Below, one piece after another: positions 1 through 8,285 of a DNA stretch of 47,418 nucleotides; within the stretch, counting starts at the first letter, position 1; each line of letters starts with the position of its first letter. A model generated the notes under the pieces. The model searched no databases and was not told the origin of the DNA. It was given only the letters and a program-made list of their open reading frames with translations. The stretch is from Rikenellaceae bacterium (GTDB taxonomy: Bacteria > Bacteroidota > Bacteroidia > Bacteroidales > Rikenellaceae): assembly GCA_017415005.1 (NCBI GenBank), contig JAFQJK010000016.1, positions 1 through 47,418 of the forward strand, in the 5' to 3' direction. The position numbers were made by a program, and so were the translations under genes.

Positions 1-840
1 GCCGGCTTTATCAGCCTGTACAGTATTCGGCTGGCAGCCAAGCCCAAGGATACGGAGCATCCTTTCGGCCATGGCAAGATCGAGCTGATCTCGGCATCGG
101 TCGAGGGCCTGCTGATCATGGGCGCCGGTCTGTGGATCATCTTCGAGGGGGTGAGGCGACTGCTCGTTCCGTCGGAGATCGGACAGCTCGACGTCGGTAT
201 CCTGATCGTCGCGGCGGCCGGTGCCGTCAATTACCTGGCCGGCTGGTACAGTATCCGGATCGGGCGCCGGTACGATTCGATCGCGCTGGTTGCCGGCGGA
301 CGCCACCTGCAGTCGGATACCTACTCGTCAATCGGGTTGGTGCTCGGGCTCATCCTGCTCTATGTCACGGGCCTGCCGTGGATCGATAGCGCTCTGGCGC
401 TCATCTTCGGGACGATCATCGTCGTGACCGGTGTCTCGATCCTGCGGGGAACGGTTGCCAATCTGCTCGATACGGCCGATAAGGCCGTTCTGGACAAGAT
501 GGTCGATGTGATCGCCCGCGACCGCAGGGCCGACTGGATCGATGTGCACAACCTGAAGACCATCAAATACGGGAGTTCGCTCTACATCGATTGCGACCTG
601 ACGCTGCCGTGGTACTATAATGTGCGGCAGAGCCATGCCGTGTGCGAGGAGTTGCAGGCGACGCTCAGCGCCGAGTTCTCGCGCCGGGTCCTGATCTCGA
701 TCCACGCCGATCCCTGTACCGACGCCTGCTGTCCGCATTGCGAGGTCGAGCCCTGCCCGCAGCGCCGGGCGCCGTTCGTATCGCCGGTGCCGCTGACGCT
801 CAGGACCATTACCGAGAGCGATGAAGAGCGTAACGAGTAG
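1..840 (+). CDS. Cation diffusion facilitator (CDF) transporter, 5' end missing
   Basis: Proton-driven efflux of a divalent cation such as Zn2+, Fe2+ or Cd2+ across the inner membrane. The frame is open from base 1, so the N-terminus lies outside the window; 279 residues are visible. Residues 20-26 read HPFGHGK, the conserved CDF metal-site motif between the second and third membrane segments, and further hydrophobic segments follow. The soluble C-terminal half (about 155-240) matches the CDF dimerisation domain. After it comes a Cys-rich tail with HADPC, DACCPHC and EPC clusters, which could bind metal. It ends eight bases before a convergent GNAT gene. Family is clear; the metal is not known. 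Confidence 0.9.
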   Translation, partial: AGFISLYSIRLAAKPKDTEHPFGHGKIELISASVEGLLIMGAGLWIIFEGVRRLLVPSEIGQLDVGILIVAAAGAVNYLAGWYSIRIGRRYDSIALVAGGRHLQSDTYSSIGLVLGLILLYVTGLPWIDSALALIFGTIIVVTGVSILRGTVANLLDTADKAVLDKMVDVIARDRRADWIDVHNLKTIKYGSSLYIDCDLTLPWYYNVRQSHAVCEELQATLSAEFSRRVLISIHADPCTDACCPHCEVEPCPQRRAPFVSPVPLTLRTITESDEERNE

Positions 841-848
841 ATCCTGTT

Positions 849-1370
849 TTACGCACCGTTCCGGTATGCCGCATAGACCGTATGCGGCATCTTTACGCCA
901 TAGTAATATTTCGTGAACCGGTATTCGGGCGACATGCCCGTACGGAGCGCCACGCGCTGCGATGGGTGATTGTTCGAGCGGATCACGGAGATCACCCGGC
1001 GGAGGCCGAGCGGACCGAATGCCAGGTCACGGCAGGCCGAGGCAGCTTCCGAGGCATATCCCCGATGCCAGTGGCGGTATTTCAACAGATAGCCGATCTC
1101 GGCAGCCTCCTCGCGGTCGGTCCGTTGCAGCGTCAGCCCGGCCTGCCCCACCATCTCGCCGCTCGTGCGGTCGACGAGGGCCCAGAGCCCGATCCCGTCG
1201 CGCAGGTAGCGCATTTGCTGGCGCCAGAGCCATGTCCGCACCTCTTCCTGGGTGAACGTATGCTCGTAAGCATACATGACCCGCGGGTCATGCAGCATCT
1301 CGTACAGGTCGCGCTCGTCGCTGATCGTCAGCTCGCGAAAGATGAGCCGCTCGGTTGCAGAGGGAATCAT
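849..1370 (-). CDS. GNAT family N-acetyltransferase (RimJ/RimL-like)
   Basis: Predicted to move an acetyl group from acetyl-CoA to a protein N-terminus or small-molecule amine. The 173 residues begin SATERLIFREL, the usual RimJ/RimL-type start, and carry the MVGQAGL strand and the RGYASEA acetyl-CoA pyrophosphate loop (R/Q-x-x-G-x-A type), then an SxRVALRTGM segment typical of the family C-terminus. It is convergent with the CDF gene and follows the DUF1330 gene by 40 bases on the same strand, so the two may be cotranscribed. Substrate unknown. Confidence 0.88.
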   Translation of the reverse strand: MIPSATERLIFRELTISDERDLYEMLHDPRVMYAYEHTFTQEEVRTWLWRQQMRYLRDGIGLWALVDRTSGEMVGQAGLTLQRTDREEAAEIGYLLKYRHWHRGYASEAASACRDLAFGPLGLRRVISVIRSNNHPSQRVALRTGMSPEYRFTKYYYGVKMPHTVYAAYRNGA

Positions 1371-1410
1371 GGGATGTCGGATTCAAAGGCGTATGGGCGA
1401 AAGTTTCCGG

Positions 1411-1707
1411 TCAGAAGCCCTCGGTGATGATGGCGCGCGTAGTGACCGACTGGATGCGCAGGTCCATGATCTCGCGGTACTCGGGTGAGGCGAAGCACTG
1501 CCCGAGAGCCTCGCGGTCGTCGAAGCGGATCACGATGACCCGGTCCGGGTGCCAGCCTCCGGCAAAGGTCTCGATCAGCTCGCTGCGGACCAGATAGCGA
1601 CCTCCGTAACGCTCTACGATCGGCCTGACACGCTCGGTATATTGGTCGTATGTTGTCCTGTTCCCGGGATGTTCGATGTCTATCCAGACGATGAAGTAGC
1701 AGGCCAT
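1411..1707 (-). CDS. DUF1330 domain protein
   Basis: Small cytoplasmic alpha/beta-barrel (dimeric ferredoxin-like) protein of unknown function. The 98 residues show the DUF1330 layout: a YFIVWIDI first strand, a YDQY helix, RYGGRYLVR, then a GGWHPDRVIVIRFDD strand and a FASPEYREI helix. Length is normal for the family. It is the upstream member of a possible two-gene unit with the GNAT gene. No catalytic role can be inferred from sequence. Confidence 0.85.
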   Translation of the reverse strand: MACYFIVWIDIEHPGNRTTYDQYTERVRPIVERYGGRYLVRSELIETFAGGWHPDRVIVIRFDDREALGQCFASPEYREIMDLRIQSVTTRAIITEGF

Positions 1708-1788
1708 GGCTTGATTTTTCCGGTTAGTCGTGTTAACTTAGCAGGTTGAAACGGGGAACTTCTCTCCCGTGTGGCATAAAGTTAGGAT

Positions 1789-1796
1789 TATATTTA
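1789..1796 (+). promoter_or_regulatory. Possible -7 promoter box for the NifX-like gene
   Basis: TATATTTA matches the Bacteroidota -7 box TAnnTTTG except for the last base and lies 19 bases before the ATG. No convincing -33 TTTG is visible, so this is tentative. Confidence 0.4.
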
Positions 1797-1815
1797 TAAA
1801 AGATACGGAATTATC

Positions 1816-2187
1816 ATGAAAATCGCACTTCCTACGCGGGATGGTCGGATCGACGACCATTTCGGTCATTGTGAGTCATACACTATTTTCACGGTCGATG
1901 GCGACCGGAAGATCACGACAGCCGAGAGCATGGCCTCGCCCGAGGGCTGCGGCTGTAAGTCGGGTGTCGCTCCCGTGCTGGCTGCCCGGGGCGTCACGGT
2001 CATGCTGGCCGGCAATATGGGGCAGGGCGCGGTAAACGTGCTGTCGGGCAACGGGATCACGGTTGTCCGGGGATGCTCGGGCGACGTGCGCGCGGTGGCC
2101 GAGGCCTACCTGGCCGGTTCGCTGGCCGATTCGGGCGATGTCTGCCGTCAGCACGGCGAGGGCGATCACCGGTGCGGCAACCATTGA
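1816..2187 (+). CDS. NifX/NifB-type dinitrogenase iron-molybdenum cofactor family protein
   Basis: Member of the RNase H-like fold family that includes NifX, NafY and the C-terminal domain of NifB, which bind metal clusters; small stand-alone members are widespread in anaerobes that do not fix nitrogen. The 123 residues start MKIALPTRDG followed by DDHFGHCESY, the typical motif, and contain CGCK, GNMGQGA and GCSGD segments. The tail is rich in Cys and His (CRQHGEGDHRCGNH), suggesting metal binding. No nif genes are nearby, so nitrogen fixation is not implied. The peroxiredoxin gene follows on the same strand after 67 bases. Confidence 0.85.
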   Translation: MKIALPTRDGRIDDHFGHCESYTIFTVDGDRKITTAESMASPEGCGCKSGVAPVLAARGVTVMLAGNMGQGAVNVLSGNGITVVRGCSGDVRAVAEAYLAGSLADSGDVCRQHGEGDHRCGNH

Positions 2188-2254
2188 CGGTTCCCGCCGC
2201 TTAATCGGGCATCTTCTTTGCATAGAGCAGGTGAACACCAATAAAACCTGTCAT

Positions 2255-2977
2255 ATGGAAAACGAAGTATATCCGATGCCGCGTATCGGCGATGTTGCTC
2301 CCGGTTTCAAAGCCTCGACCACGAAAGGCGAGATCAATTTCCCCGACGATTTCAAGGGCAAATGGGTCATCCTGTTCAGCCACCCGGCCGATTTTACGCC
2401 GATCTGCACGACCGAGTTCATGATGTTCGCCAAGATGGCTCCCGAGTTCGCGGCGCTTAACTGCCAGCTCGTCGGCCTTTCGGTCGGCGGATTGTCGAGT
2501 CACATTGCCTGGCTGCGCACGATCAAGGAGAAGATCGAGTACAAGGGCATGAAGAATGTCGAGGTCGGGTTCCCGTTGATCGATGATCTGAAGATGGAGG
2601 TGGCCCGGAAGTACGGCATGATCCACCCGGGCGCGAGCAATACCCACGCCGTACGTGCCGTCTTTTTCATCGATCCGCAGCACATCATCCGGGCGATCAT
2701 TTACTATCCGCTGCAACTGGGCCGTAATTTCGATGAGCTCAAGCGCGTGCTGATCGGCCTCCAGACCATCGACGCTTTCAAGATCGCGCTTCCGGCCGAC
2801 TGGCGTCCGGGCGACGACATCATTACCTCGGCTCCGGCGTCGTACGATGCCGCGAAGGAGAAAATGGGCCGCCAGGAGGATGGCAGCGTTTGCTACGATT
2901 GGTTCTTCTGTTCCAGGAGGCTGCCGAAGCAAGAGGTGCTCGATAAGCTGAAGGTCACCGAGGAAGATATTGCTTAG
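2255..2977 (+). CDS. Peroxiredoxin, archaeal Prx6-like (1-Cys/CxDWWxC type)
   Basis: Thiol peroxidase that reduces hydrogen peroxide and organic peroxides in the cytoplasm. From the ATG at 2255 it has 240 residues; the frame is open further upstream but family similarity begins at MENEVYPMPR. The peroxidatic Cys is C51 in HPADFTPICTTEF. Near the C-terminus C213 and C219 sit in CYDWFFC, matching the CxDWWxC pair of archaeal Prx6 enzymes, where one of these cysteines helps resolve the oxidised thiol. Length agrees with that group (about 240). It lies downstream of the NifX-like gene and is followed by a strong hairpin. Confidence 0.95.
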   Translation: MENEVYPMPRIGDVAPGFKASTTKGEINFPDDFKGKWVILFSHPADFTPICTTEFMMFAKMAPEFAALNCQLVGLSVGGLSSHIAWLRTIKEKIEYKGMKNVEVGFPLIDDLKMEVARKYGMIHPGASNTHAVRAVFFIDPQHIIRAIIYYPLQLGRNFDELKRVLIGLQTIDAFKIALPADWRPGDDIITSAPASYDAAKEKMGRQEDGSVCYDWFFCSRRLPKQEVLDKLKVTEEDIA

Positions 2978-3003
2978 GTTATCTTCCGGATCATATATTG
3001 GAT

Positions 3004-3035
3004 AAGCCCCGGTCACGATATGGCCGGGGCTTGTT
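3004..3035 (+). terminator. Intrinsic terminator after the peroxiredoxin
   Basis: A 9-bp perfect stem, AAGCCCCGG (3004-3012) with CCGGGGCTT (3024-3032), begins 26 bases after the peroxiredoxin stop. The following T-run is weak. It may also serve the convergent nucleoside hydrolase gene. Confidence 0.7.
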
Positions 3036-3140
3036 CGGTATAACGATAGGCGGTCGCATTGTCCTCCGGAGCTTCCCGGTCTTGCAATGACGGGACAGGT
3101 GTCCGGTCACCGGGATTCCGGAAGAACGGTCGGTTGACTC

Positions 3141-4133
3141 TTATTTATGTCTCGGCGGCCGGTGCATCATCATATCCTCGATGATGGCGGCTACCTCGCC
3201 GGACGGCATACGGGCGACCAGCCGCTCGTGAGGCCCATCGGCCGATGGTGTCCAACTGTTCGATCCGTCGGGGTATACGGTCATCGTTCCCCGCTCGGTA
3301 TCGTAATAGGGGGCTGCGCCGCGCACGGCCACCAGTACCGTTGTCTGATCCCAGCTGCACCGTCCTGCCGGGTCGTCCTGGGCCAGGCACATGGCATATG
3401 TTTCCCGGACCGGATTCCCTTCCGCGTCCATCGTCGCGGTCCGGGCACCGGTGATCACCTTGTCGCCGATCTCGAACCCGCTGAGCACGACCGGCGTGGG
3501 CCACTCGCTGAATACGACGGCCGAAGCGATCGAGTCGCACATGACGTTGAACTCTTTTCCCTCGGGGAATACGCCTGCCATCGAGACGAGCTTTCTGACT
3601 TTGGCGCTGACCAGGTCGCGACCGCCGAGGGGCGAGAGCGAGTCGGGCTCCGAGGCCAGCAGGTCGCGCAGGTTCGACAGGAATCCTACCGTAACGATCG
3701 TGACGCTCGTGTCCGGTTGGGCGGACAGGATTTGCCGGTAGACCTGTACTGCGTCGGGTGCGTCCGAGGTCCGTGCCGTACGATGGCGGAAGCGTGCAGG
3801 CAGTTCCTCGGTCCAGCGCAGGCCCCGGTGCCAGGTGTTCAGGTCGGGAGCGATGCCTTTCGGAGCGCCGACGGGCAGGTCGGGGCGTCCGAAATAGTTG
3901 TTGAGCACTTCAATACACGGCACGGCTGTTTCGGTCCGGTTCGACGTTACGGTGCCCAGTATTTGCACCTCGCCCGAGTCGGCCAGCGCGTGGAGCACGG
4001 CGATGGCGCCCACGTCGTCGTAATCGGGTGCCATATCCGTGTCGAAGATGACCGACACCGGAGGCTGCCCGTCGGGTCGCGCGCAGGCGATGCCCAGCAC
4101 GACGCTCAGCAATACGAGTAATCTTTTCATCAT
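3141..4133 (-). CDS. Nucleoside hydrolase (IUNH family) lipoprotein
   Basis: Predicted to cleave the N-glycosidic bond of nucleosides to a base and ribose. The 330 residues start with a lipoprotein signal and lipobox LGIAC (Cys17), so it is probably membrane-anchored outside the cytoplasm. The Ca2+/ribose site is visible as D31, D33, D37, D39 and D40 in DTDMAPDYDD, a spaced variant of the classical DxDxxxDD seen in Bacteroidota homologues. NVMCDSIASAVV and a C-terminal substrate region are also present. It is last in a run of five minus-strand genes, 33 bases behind a second lipoprotein gene. Confidence 0.9.
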   Translation of the reverse strand: MMKRLLVLLSVVLGIACARPDGQPPVSVIFDTDMAPDYDDVGAIAVLHALADSGEVQILGTVTSNRTETAVPCIEVLNNYFGRPDLPVGAPKGIAPDLNTWHRGLRWTEELPARFRHRTARTSDAPDAVQVYRQILSAQPDTSVTIVTVGFLSNLRDLLASEPDSLSPLGGRDLVSAKVRKLVSMAGVFPEGKEFNVMCDSIASAVVFSEWPTPVVLSGFEIGDKVITGARTATMDAEGNPVRETYAMCLAQDDPAGRCSWDQTTVLVAVRGAAPYYDTERGTMTVYPDGSNSWTPSADGPHERLVARMPSGEVAAIIEDMMMHRPPRHK

Positions 4134-4166
4134 AAGGTTTGTGGTATTAGGTTGGTAAGGTTGGTC

Positions 4167-5201
4167 TTATTTCTGGCGGCTCCGGCCGCTGATCCGCATC
4201 GACCTGATTTCGTACGACCAGAGCCAGTTTGAGCCCGTATCGGCCGGTGTGAAGTAGATGGTCAGCGGCTGCCCGTCCGCGACATAGCCGCGGGTGTCGG
4301 TCAGCAATCCCGGATTATGGTTGCGCGGTGAGCCGGATCGGGCCGGCACGATCTCGCCGAGCACGGTCCAATGCGGCGCCGGGTCCTTTGGCATCAGACG
4401 GGTTATGCCGTGCGGCAAAGGCATGCGCTGTACGCGGCAGATGTCCCCGACCCAGGTCGGGACCTCGCGCAACGCGCCGCTCCGTGTCTCCGATACGGCA
4501 TACAGGTATTGTCCCGACGTGGCCGGGTAGCTGTTCGGAGGCAGACCGGGTACCAGTTCTTCAGGACCGATCTCCAGCGTTTCGACCGGGTTGAGCCTGA
4601 TGAGACGTGTGCCGAGCCGGTCGCCCCGGCAGGCATAGAAGATACGGATCGTCGACGGGTCGGCCACAATACTTGTGCTTTGTCCGACACCCCACGTCGT
4701 TGTGTCGGCCGATACGATCAGCGGGTTTCCATCATACTTGACATAGGGGCCCCCGATCTCTTTGGCAAAGGCGAGGCCGATCTGGTTGTGCAGGCAATCC
4801 CAGCGGTCGACACCGAGATAGGTCATGATCCAGCGGTACTGTTCGCCGCGGTATGTCAGGGGGAATTCACGCACGTCGGGATCGCACACGTGGCAGCGGT
4901 CCCACCCTTCGGCAGAGGGCGACAGCACGCACGCTCCCTCGTCCCAGACCGTACTGTCTCCCGACGGCGTGCCGGTATACAAAAAGATATGGTCGACCAC
5001 CTCGCCTGCGTTCATATTGCGGCAAACGAAGGCGTAGCGCACGCCGTCCACATCTTCGATCACGCTGGGGGCGTAGCAGTAATGCCCCTCCTCCCGGCCG
5101 AATTCGTATCGTACGGCACCTCCGCCGGAGACGTCATGCCTGCATCCGGACAGCGTCAGGAGTCCGATCAGGGCGGCCAGCGTATGTGGTTTCCATATCA
5201 T
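4167..5201 (-). CDS. Lipoprotein with GH43/GH32-like five-bladed beta-propeller
   Basis: Probably an exported carbohydrate-active enzyme or binding protein. The 344 residues start with a lipoprotein signal ending LSGC (Cys20). The body has blade-like repeats typical of the GH43/GH32/GH117 fold: YCYAPSVIED, CHVCDPDV, a GLAFAKEIGGPY strand followed by DGNPLI, GVGQSTSIV and HNPGLLTD. The Asp of the CDPDV strand is a candidate catalytic residue. I cannot assign a CAZy family. Its partner, 33 bases downstream, is a secreted nucleoside hydrolase, which suggests extracellular scavenging, but the shared substrate is unknown. Confidence 0.7.
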   Translation of the reverse strand: MIWKPHTLAALIGLLTLSGCRHDVSGGGAVRYEFGREEGHYCYAPSVIEDVDGVRYAFVCRNMNAGEVVDHIFLYTGTPSGDSTVWDEGACVLSPSAEGWDRCHVCDPDVREFPLTYRGEQYRWIMTYLGVDRWDCLHNQIGLAFAKEIGGPYVKYDGNPLIVSADTTTWGVGQSTSIVADPSTIRIFYACRGDRLGTRLIRLNPVETLEIGPEELVPGLPPNSYPATSGQYLYAVSETRSGALREVPTWVGDICRVQRMPLPHGITRLMPKDPAPHWTVLGEIVPARSGSPRNHNPGLLTDTRGYVADGQPLTIYFTPADTGSNWLWSYEIRSMRISGRSRQK

Positions 5202-5252
5202 ACCGGGTGTCGGTTAGATGAATACTCCGGTTATTGAGCGTGTCGCCACCCG

Positions 5253-6068
5253 TTACTTGAACGGCGAATCGGGCTCCTTGGCCATGTGGTTGTAGTAGAG
5301 CTTGTCGAGCAATCTCGGGGCGAACTTCTTGATCAGTGCCGTTGCCCGGCCGTTAAACTCCATGAGCAGAAGTCGCTTACGTCGGCCGATACCGTCGGCT
5401 ATACGGCGGGCCACCTCTTCTGCGCTCATCATCTTGCCTTCTTCGCGGGGCGAAGCGCCCTGTGCCGATCCATCGGCCGTGAGGGCTGAGAAGCGAACGT
5501 TCGACGCCGTGAATCCGGGCGAGGCGATCATCACGTGCACCCCTTTCTTGAGATTCTCGATGCGGATCGTTTCGAGGAATCCGTGGATGGCGAACTTCGA
5601 GGCCGAGTAGCCCGTGCGGCCCGGCAGGCCGTGCAATCCGGCTACCGACGATACGGCAACGATCGATCCCCTCGAAGCCTGTATGTAGGGTAGGGCATAC
5701 TTGGTGCAATAGACCGTTCCCCAGAAGTTAACATCCATCAGCCTCCGCAGGACGTCGAGGTCCACATCGTCGAACAACGCGCGCATCGAGATGCCCGCAT
5801 TGCAGATCAGCACGTCGATCCCCCCGAATTTGTCGGCTGCGAGCCCGACAAGCCGCCGGCAGTCGTCCTCTTTCGAAACGTCGGTCACGGCGTAGACGGC
5901 TTTGCCTCCGTGCGCGGCGATCGCTTCGACCACTTCGGCCAGTTTGTCCTCATGGCGGGCGCCGAGCACCACGTTGGCCCCGCGCGCCGAGAATTCGCGG
6001 GCCAGCGCCAGCCCGATACCCGACGAGGCGCCGGTGATCACAACGGTTTTTGCGGTAAAGTCTTTCAT
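5253..6068 (-). CDS. SDR family NAD(P)-dependent oxidoreductase
   Basis: Short-chain dehydrogenase/reductase, cytoplasmic. The start chosen is the ATG at 6068 (MKDFTAKTVVITGASSG), giving 271 residues; the frame extends 34 codons upstream but those codons overlap the end of the radical SAM gene and have no family similarity. Visible parts: cofactor motif TGASSGIG (12-19), NAG (90-92), catalytic S141, Y154 and K158 (YSASK). The C-terminal extension FNGRATALIKKFAP resembles the long-chain dehydrogenase/reductase SDRs, but the substrate is not predictable. It sits between the radical SAM gene (62-base gap) and the glycosidase-like gene (51-base gap). Confidence 0.92.
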   Translation of the reverse strand: MKDFTAKTVVITGASSGIGLALAREFSARGANVVLGARHEDKLAEVVEAIAAHGGKAVYAVTDVSKEDDCRRLVGLAADKFGGIDVLICNAGISMRALFDDVDLDVLRRLMDVNFWGTVYCTKYALPYIQASRGSIVAVSSVAGLHGLPGRTGYSASKFAIHGFLETIRIENLKKGVHVMIASPGFTASNVRFSALTADGSAQGASPREEGKMMSAEEVARRIADGIGRRKRLLLMEFNGRATALIKKFAPRLLDKLYYNHMAKEPDSPFK

Positions 6069-6130
6069 GAACGTATTTTCGTCTAAGTTACTAAAATATT
6101 CGGTTAAGGTCCAAACAAAAGCGGAAACCA

Positions 6131-8242
6131 TCAGATCTGCAGCAGGCCGAAACCGCGCATCTGGTCCCACTTTTTCGAGTGGTACAGGTACGAGAACGGC
6201 TCGGTGCCGTATTCGGCATAGAGCTCACGCACCTGCCTGAATGTCAGCTTTTCGCCGAGGTTGCCGGCCATGCCGATGATGCGGATCAGGAAATCGGCTT
6301 CGGCTTCTCCGAATTTGAGCGCTTTCTCGCCTGTGCGGTCCAGTACGGCAATACCTTCCGCCGTACGTTCGACGCCCGCTCCGATCCACACGAGGCGTGC
6401 ATCGTCGTTATAAATGCGGCTGGAGTCAGGACGGATCATCTGGTCCTGCACGAGCGTGGGCTCGACCGTTGTCGGCTGTGCCTTGCCGGCGAACCACTTG
6501 TGTGCGGGGCGTTCGAATCCTTCGCCGGCCATATAGGCTGCCAGCGCCTCGCGCAGCGATTCCCCGGCCTGGTTGATGTTGTATCCGCGGTCTTCGGCAA
6601 ACCACACTTCATTGTTGGCGAATGCGTTCGGTTGCAACTGCTTGCGTCGTACGCCGAATGCCTCCGGCCGGCATCCCGACGGGCTGTGCACGGTCATGGC
6701 GTAGCGGTGCCAGAAGGCCGAGTGGACCAGCTCTGCCTGGAAGAGCTGGCGCACTACCTCGAGCGAGTCGATGGTTTCCTGCAGCGTCTGGGTCGGGAAA
6801 CCGTACATCAGGTAGGTGTGGACCATGATGCCGGCCCGGAAGAAGTTACGCATCGCGAGCGCTGCCTGTTCAACGGTGACGCCCTTGTTGATCAGGCCGA
6901 GAATACGGTCTGAGGCCACTTCGAGACCGCCCGATACGGCAATGCAACCGGCCGCTGCCATCAGTTGGCACAAGTCGCCCGTATAGCCGTTCTCGAAGCG
7001 GATATTGGTCCACCAGCTCACCTGCAATCCCCGCCGCAGGATCTCGAGCGAGATCTCCTTGAGCAGCTTGGGCGGCGCTGCTTCGTCGACGAAATGGAAT
7101 CCGTGCGATCCGGTCTGCGCCATGACCTCCTCCATCCAGTCGACGAAAATGGCGGCCGGCACTGTGTCGTAACGGCAGATGTAGTCGAGCGACGTGTCGC
7201 AGAACGCGCACTTGGCCCAGTAGCAGCCGTGTGCGATCATCATTTTGTTCCACCGCCCGTCGCTCCAGAGCCGGTGCATCGGATTGGTCAGCTCGGTCAG
7301 CGAAAGGTAGAGGCGATGGGGGAGCCCCCGGAAATCGGGACAGCCCCGCTCGAGGTGTGAAACGGTCTCGGTGTGGTCGTGGTATTTTTCGGCCGTGTAG
7401 GTACGGATCAGCTCGCCGCCCGTGATGATCCGCTCGAGCGACAGCTCGCCGTCGTCGAGCGATACATAGTCGAAATAGCGGAAGATGCCTTTGTCGCTCA
7501 TCGCGCGCAGCTCGGTCGATGGATAGCCTCCCCCGATGATGGTCTCGATGCCCGGGTGGCTTTGCTTAACATGCTGCGCACATCGCAGCGCTGCGAGCAG
7601 GTTGCCTGGGAATGGCACCGTGATGCTGATGATGTCCGGCTTTTCCTTGTCGATATGCCGCTCCAGCAAGGCCAGCATCTCCCGTTCGATCACATTGAGC
7701 GGTTCTGCCAGCTCGCGTTCCAACACTTCGAAATCGGATACGGCCGAGGCAATGCTCTCGCCGTAGCGGACGAGTTCGAAGTGGGGGGTGACCATGGCCC
7801 GGATATAGTCGGCCAGGTCTTGCAGGTAGAACGTGCACAGGTGTTTGGCGCAATCCTGCGTCCCGAGCGTGCCGAAATAGTACGACAGGTCGTCGATCGC
7901 AGCGAAGCGCCCTGCCTGAGGCAGATAGCCGTCCGTACAGATCAGTCCCGCCAGCGTCGGGTCGTCGCCACGCAGGAAGCGTACCACGCTGCCGGCCGTT
8001 GCCATGTATTCGCGTCGCAGGGCATGGATGCGCCGGATGTTCGGATCGTCGCTGCCGGTGTATCCGGCAAAGATGGCTTCGAGTCCCTCTTTCGAGAAAA
8101 GACGGTCGATCAGCTCGATCCCGAGGTCTGCCTGTGCGACCTCCAATCCCCGGCGTCGCAGGTATCCGGCCAGATAGGCCGTGGCGGGATAGGGGCAGTT
8201 GAGCTGCACGAAGGGCGGGGTGACGAGCAGTGTTTTTTTCAT
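6131..8242 (-). CDS. B12-binding domain radical SAM protein
   Basis: Large radical S-adenosylmethionine enzyme of 703 residues. The N-terminus (LLVTPPFVQLNCPYPATAYL) and the region to about residue 290, including SITVPFPGNL and IIGGGYPST, look like a cobalamin-binding-type Rossmann domain. The cluster-binding cysteines are C340, C345 and C348 in CYWAKCAFC, which is C-x4-C-x2-C rather than the usual C-x3-C-x2-C. The barrel continues through GFHFVDEA, SGGLEVASDRIL and MYGFPTQT. A C-terminal region of about 200 residues follows. Between a PhnP-like hydrolase gene (43-base gap) and an SDR gene (62-base gap), probably cotranscribed. Reaction unknown; tRNA, lipid or natural-product modification are all possible. 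Confidence 0.85.
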   Translation of the reverse strand: MKKTLLVTPPFVQLNCPYPATAYLAGYLRRRGLEVAQADLGIELIDRLFSKEGLEAIFAGYTGSDDPNIRRIHALRREYMATAGSVVRFLRGDDPTLAGLICTDGYLPQAGRFAAIDDLSYYFGTLGTQDCAKHLCTFYLQDLADYIRAMVTPHFELVRYGESIASAVSDFEVLERELAEPLNVIEREMLALLERHIDKEKPDIISITVPFPGNLLAALRCAQHVKQSHPGIETIIGGGYPSTELRAMSDKGIFRYFDYVSLDDGELSLERIITGGELIRTYTAEKYHDHTETVSHLERGCPDFRGLPHRLYLSLTELTNPMHRLWSDGRWNKMMIAHGCYWAKCAFCDTSLDYICRYDTVPAAIFVDWMEEVMAQTGSHGFHFVDEAAPPKLLKEISLEILRRGLQVSWWTNIRFENGYTGDLCQLMAAAGCIAVSGGLEVASDRILGLINKGVTVEQAALAMRNFFRAGIMVHTYLMYGFPTQTLQETIDSLEVVRQLFQAELVHSAFWHRYAMTVHSPSGCRPEAFGVRRKQLQPNAFANNEVWFAEDRGYNINQAGESLREALAAYMAGEGFERPAHKWFAGKAQPTTVEPTLVQDQMIRPDSSRIYNDDARLVWIGAGVERTAEGIAVLDRTGEKALKFGEAEADFLIRIIGMAGNLGEKLTFRQVRELYAEYGTEPFSYLYHSKKWDQMRGFGLLQI

Positions 8243-8285
8243 GGTGTCGGGTTTTGCCGGTCGTGGAGGTCGCCGGTGCGTATAA

